A program made the translations under genes and the position numbers. Of a stretch of 64,000 bases of DNA, positions 59,601-64,000 are shown piece after piece. The notes below the pieces were generated by a model. That model was not told the DNA's origin. It worked only from the letters and a program-made list of their open reading frames with translations, and made no database searches. The DNA lies in contig CP142460.1 in NCBI GenBank assembly GCA_038049695.1, forward strand, positions 39,241,501 to 39,305,500, in the 5' to 3' direction. Position 1 is the stretch's first letter. Each line of letters opens with the position of its first letter. The stretch comes from Cinnamomum chago. Lineage: Eukaryota > Streptophyta > Magnoliopsida > Laurales > Lauraceae.

Positions 59601-62553
59601 TAAGAAGAAAAATGGAAAGTGGAGGGTCTGCGTGGACTTCACCGACCTTAATAAAGCCTGCCCCAAGGACAGCTTTCCCCTACCAAAGATCGACCAGATG
59701 ATCGACGCCACCTTGGGACATGATAGAATGAGTTTCCTCGACGCATATCGAGGTTACCACCAAATCCCCATGCACGGGCCCGATGAGGAAAAAACTGCAT
59801 TCATAACGCCTCGAGGCATATACTGTTACAAGGTGATGCCCTTCGGATTGAAAATTGACGGGGCAACATACCAAAGGCTAGTCACGAAGATGTTTCAAGG
59901 CCAGCTCGGGAAGACAGTGGAGGTCTACATCGATGACATGGTGGTCAAGTCCAGGAAGTCACAGGACCATCTGGCGGACCTGCGCCAAACATTCGCTGTC
60001 CTCAGAAAGTTCCAACTCAAACTAAATGCTTCCAAATGTGCGTTTGGCGTCGGTTCCGGCAAGTTCCTGGGAAGCCTGGTGACCAGGAGAGGGATTGAGG
60101 CCAATCCAGAGCAGATTGCAGATATCCAGGCAATTCAGAGCCCGACCTCGGCCAAACAGGTTCAAAGACTCACAGGGATGGCAGCTGCGCTCAACCGCTT
60201 CATCAGCTGAGCTTCGGATAACTGTCGTCCCTTCTTTCAACTCTTGAAAAAATGCTCCAAATTCCAGTGGACCTCTGAATGTGATCAAGCGCTGGAAAAA
60301 CTCAAGGAGTACCTCTCTTCACCACCGCTATTGTCCACTCCATCACCAGGTGACCTCCTCTATCTCTACCTAGCAGTCTCGGACCATGCAATGAGCTCGG
60401 TGTTAGTTCAAGAGAACGATAAGCAGCAACAACCCATTTACTACACAAGCAAGATCCTAATCGACGCCTAGACTAGGTACCTGCCCCTCGAAAAGCTGGC
60501 ACTAGCACTCATCAGCGCCTCTAGCAAACTCTCCCACTACTTCCAGACATACACGGTGGTAGTCATCACAGAGTACCCACTAAAATCCCTTTTTCGGAAG
60601 GCGGACTTTTCAGGGAGAATCTCCAAGTGGGCCGTCGAACTGGGGCAATTCGATATCCAATATCAACCTAGAACAGCGATCAAAGCTCAAATTTTGGCAG
60701 ACTTCATCGTCGAATTAACATCTCCTAGTTCGGCACCGATCTTACTCGATACCGAACTGGGGGGCAGCAGGGACAATGAGACAGCCGAGACCGAGCAAGA
60801 CCGATCTTGGATACAGTTCCTTGGGTTAGCCTGGAAGGTCTTCGTCGACGGATCTTCGACATCCAGAAGGGTTGGTGTTGGCATAGTTCTCCAGTCACCA
60901 GAGGGCCTAGTCATTGAGCAAGCACTGACCCTTGACTTCAAAGCATCAAACAATGAAGCAGAGTACGAAGCGTTGATCGCAAGTCTTGGTAGCGCAAGAA
61001 TACTGGGGGCACATCGGCTAGTAGTCTTCAGCGACTCCCAGTTGGTGACGAACCAGCTAAGCGGAGACTATCAAGCCCGAGACGAAAGGATGGCGACCTA
61101 CGTAGACCACACGAAGCAGCTCCTTTCCCAGTTCGAGAAAGCTGAAGTCATGCAAATCGGCAGAGAATCCAACTGCCACGTAGACGCCCTAGCCAACTTG
61201 TCCTCAGCCGTAGAAGCAGGAAAGACAAGGACAGTTGATGTAGGGACATTGAAAAAACCGAGCATAGAGCTCCTCCCAACTCGGCAAGTCCTATGCGTTG
61301 ATCTCGGCCCAAGCTGGATGGATCTGATCATAGCATTCTTGAAAGAAGATAAGCTCCCTGAAGACAAGAGTGAAGCCCACAAGATCAGAATAAAAGCAGC
61401 TCACTTTTGGCTATCCCTAGATGAAAAACTCTACATAAAGTTCTACACAGGGCCACATCTCCAATGCGTTCATCCGAGCAAGGTAGAAGACTTCATTTTT
61501 GAAATTCACGAAGGAATCTGCGGAAGCCACATCAGAGGAAGATCACTGGCGTAAAGGGCCATCAGCCAGGGCTATTGGTGGCCCTATATGCAGAAGGACG
61601 CCCAGCTCTATGCCAGGAAATGCGAAAAATGTCAGAAGTTCTCCCGCTCTCTACACCAACTAGCGCAGGACTTGAGTCCTCTCTCCAGCCCGTGGCCCTT
61701 CGCTTAGTGGGGGTTAGACATCGTGGGACCTCTTCACCGGACCCCAGGGAATAAAAGGTGGCTGATAGTGGGCACTGACTACTTCACCAAATGGATAGAG
61801 GGAGAGGCCTTATCCTCCATCACCGAGCAGGACAGCAAGAGTTTTGTATGGAAGAACATCGTCACAAGGTTCGGGATCCCCCGAGCTCTGGTCTCGGACA
61901 ACGGGACTCAATTCGATTCAAAATTCTTTAAAAACTTCTGCCAGGAGCTTGGAATCAGGAACCTCTATGCAACTCCGGCCTACCCACAGAGCAACGGGCA
62001 AGCAGAAATCTCAAACAAGGTGGTACTGGACGGACTCAAAAAGAGACTTGATAAGGCTAAGGGCAGATGGGTGGAAGAATTACCAAGTGTCCTTTGGGCA
62101 TACAGGACCACCCCGAGACGATCCACTTCGGCCACTCCTTTCTCCCTGGCTTACGGAATGGAAGGTGTAATCCCTCTCGAGGTCGGCCTCCCAACCTTGA
62201 GGTCGGATCTCTTCGACCAGGGGCAGAATGAAGTGAACCTCGCCAGAGAGCTCGACCTGGCCGAGGAGCGAAGAGAAGCGGCATCCGTGCGCCTGGCCTC
62301 TTACCAGCAGCAGCTATCCAGAGGCTACAATCAGAAGGTCAAAGAAAGGAAGTTCTCAATCGGGGAACTAGTCTTAAAAAGGGCGCTTTCAGCAGACAAA
62401 GATCCTAAAGAAGGCAAGCTCGCACCAAACTGTGTTGGGCCCTTCAAGGTGGTCTCGGTCTCCGGGAGGTCGGCCTATAGACTTGAGAGCATGGACGACA
62501 GAGAATTGCCACGACCATGGAATGCCGCACACCTCAAGAAGTACTACTTCTAG
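56644..62553 (+). pseudogene. gag-pol: Tat-lineage Ty3/gypsy gag-pol, degenerate
   Basis: Gag starts at 56644 (MPPKTRYGG) and stays in one frame to 59298, but in-frame stops occur at 56740, 56917, 56998, 57112, 57124 and 57673. Its zinc-finger-like motif CSYHKQHGHMTED has Phe where the last Cys is usual. Protease follows (DLGSS, IMGRTWL). The N-terminal part of RT is in another frame (about 59240-59500), then the original frame returns, implying compensating indels. RT keeps YIDDM. A classical RNase H is followed by a second, archaeal-type RNase H (DGSS, NNEAEYEAL, SDSQLV), the hallmark of the Tat lineage. Integrase has VSDNGTQF and a conserved Glu. Further stops lie at 60208, 60469, 61552 and 61705. 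The last intact stretch is integrase (61723-62553). The element cannot move by itself. Confidence 0.88.
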
Positions 62554-63186
62554 ATGTACTCAAATGATAAATCATTGAAAGAAGGATCTTGTGGAAGAAG
62601 TGTGCCTTGAATCTTATGAAGTCATGAGCCTCGGTCATAGGACCAACTCCCCAAGGCTCTGGTCCTCGCACTAGCCTCCTTGAGTTCGGTCATAGGACCA
62701 GCTCCCCAAGGCCCGGTCCTCGCACCAGCCTCCTTGAGTTCGGTCATAGGACCAACTCCCAAGGCTCCGGTCCTCGCACCAGCCTCCTTGAGTTCGGTCA
62801 TAGGATCAGCTCCCGAAGGCTCCGGTCCCCGCACCAGCCTCCTTGAGTTCGATCATAGGACCAGCTCCCCAAAGCTCGGTCCTCGCACCAGCCTCCTTGA
62901 GTTCGGTCATAGGACCAACTCCCAAGGCTCCGGTCCTCGCACCAGCCTCTTTGAGTTCGGTTATAGGACCGGCTCCCAAGGCTCCGGTCCTCGCGCCAGC
63001 CTCCTTGAAAACAGACACGGGGCCAGGACTTTGTTCCTCGCAGTAGCCTCGTTGAGCTCGGATGTTAGGCCATCCCCCTTGGGACAAGAGCAATCAACTA
63101 TCCATAATTTCACTCTGAAATCTCAGAGCTTGGCCTACCTTTGAGTCTAGCTAAACCCCCGGGTTGGCAAAGTCGATGGCACGGCC
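62554..63186 (+). other. 3' internal region of the Tat-type element
   Basis: Non-coding sequence downstream of integrase, containing a minisatellite. The polypurine tract and 3' LTR are missing; chromoviral LTR sequence starts at 63187. Confidence 0.6.
62632..63057. repeat. 54-55-bp minisatellite in the Tat 3' region
   Basis: CGGTCATAGGACC-type units start at 62632, 62687, 62741, 62795, 62850, 62904 and 62958 (spacings 55, 54, 54, 55, 54 and 54), then a diverged unit runs to about 63057. Each unit carries CTTGAGTTCGGTCATAGG and GGCTCCGGTCCTCGCACC segments. Because most units are multiples of three, long open frames appear on both strands; these are not considered genes. Confidence 0.92.
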
Positions 63187-64000
63187 TGTCACGCCCCCAA
63201 ACCAGAACCTCGGGGCGCGAATGGGATTAAGGGTACATATATTTTTCCTTCTCCCAAGATCCGCGTGTGTGTGAAGACGACACATTCCAACACACTCTGA
63301 GTATTTTGCGGAAGCTTTCGTGGCGTTACAACCCGGAGTCCGTGGCCATTGGATTCCGTGTCACACTCAACCTCTAGCATATAGCTATTATATCAAGAAC
63401 CATATCAGATTGGAGTAACCATCACAACAAAGTACAGAGCTGATAGTAACAGGATATTACATTCCCATATGTGTTCAAGTTACAATTATCAATGTACATT
63501 AATTAAGAATCCCAAGAAAAGGCTAATAAAAGCCATACAATAACAAGCTAATAACCAATACCCATGTGTGACGCAACTCCGATGTCAAGCTCAATGTCTA
63601 CACGACATAGCCGACAAAATAACCTGCAAAACATGGCTCCACAGCCAAAGAAAGCACTCATCTCGGGACGAAGAAGTCTGGACCTGAGTACCAAAAGTAG
63701 TAGGTCAGACACGACGGTCTGGCAGGTGGATGAAAAGATAATAAATATATTGAGGAATAAAACATATGATAAATCATGTTATTTGATCAAATGCTGCATA
63801 TAATTAAACGGGCGCAAAATCGTGGATCTCTTGACAAATCATGTATTCGTTTCAAGCATAGGTAAAACATGGAGATCTACCAAGACATGTGTTCATTTAC
63901 GTCATCTATCAAAGCATCGATATTTGACAATCGGGTGTTCGTTTAAAGCGTGTGTAACCATAGAAATCTGACAAAATAAATGTTCATTTGAAACATATAT
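63187..64000 (-). mobile_element. Chromovirus-like LTR, family B, reverse (runs off the window)
   Basis: Starts TGTCACGCCCCCAAACC and matches the reverse of the last ~0.8 kb of the family B LTR (about 9250-10064), including the tandem GAATACCCGA-type motifs. Whether it is a solo or full element cannot be seen. Confidence 0.75.

Noticed and set aside
62622..63144. Repeat-rich open frames on both strands over the minisatellite
   Set aside because: Unit length near 54 bp keeps several frames open by chance. Both strands and multiple frames give repetitive peptides, so they reflect the repeat rather than genes.

Overview
The window is nuclear DNA from a flowering plant. The evidence is one intron-containing plant gene for the mitochondrial glycine-decarboxylase T-protein, long Ty3/gypsy chromoviral LTRs, a Tat-lineage gypsy element with a second RNase H, and Helitron, hAT-like and Tourist-like small elements. 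I cannot name the species; a woody or early-diverging angiosperm is only a guess. Nearly all the rest is nested transposable elements.

Layout. Positions 1-32034 are one nest. Two copies of an old LTR with an initiator-Met-type primer site lie head to tail (about 300-1559, and 1571-32034 when its pieces are joined). The second copy, about 1.73 kb, has been opened three times by chromoviral insertions, each with a perfect 5-bp target duplication: a solo LTR at 1678-4817 (CATGT), a solo LTR at 5931-10064 (GTGAC), and a large tandem element at 10314-31759 (CGTAG). The last is the most striking object here: LTR-internal-LTR-internal-LTR, with three ~3.9-kb LTRs and two internal regions of 4852 bp that look identical, inside a single target duplication. 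The middle LTR is a left/right chimera of the outer two, as expected from unequal crossing-over. Each internal region encodes gag, an in-frame amber codon, then protease, RT, RNase H, integrase and chromodomain (Tekay/Del-like).

Positions 32035-45510 are the gene-bearing island. It holds a 653-bp Tourist-like MITE, the T-protein gene (34155-40468; three coding exons, probably a leader intron), small elements in its introns, a 1.3-kb Helitron made largely of a ~236-bp tandem repeat, and two hAT-like elements. One of these has a perfect 8-bp target duplication and may sit in the last exon of an unidentified minus-strand gene remnant.

Positions 45511-64000 are a second nest. A solo Tat-type LTR (TSD CTTGC) is split by a 4.2-kb chromoviral solo LTR (TSD GTACC), which itself contains a 3'-end fragment of another Tat element. 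Then come a Helitron end, Helitron-like sequence, a 678-bp tandem duplication, another chromoviral LTR, a degenerate Tat element (LTR 55949-56622, gag-pol relic 56644-62553) with a 54-55-bp minisatellite in its 3' region, and the start of one more chromoviral LTR.

Only the T-protein gene is a host gene I can name. It acts in mitochondrial glycine cleavage (photorespiration and one-carbon supply). The remaining coding sequence belongs to retrotransposons. The two chromoviral gag-pol copies are intact apart from the amber codon; the Tat copy is dead. LTR difference counts were made by eye and should be treated as approximate.
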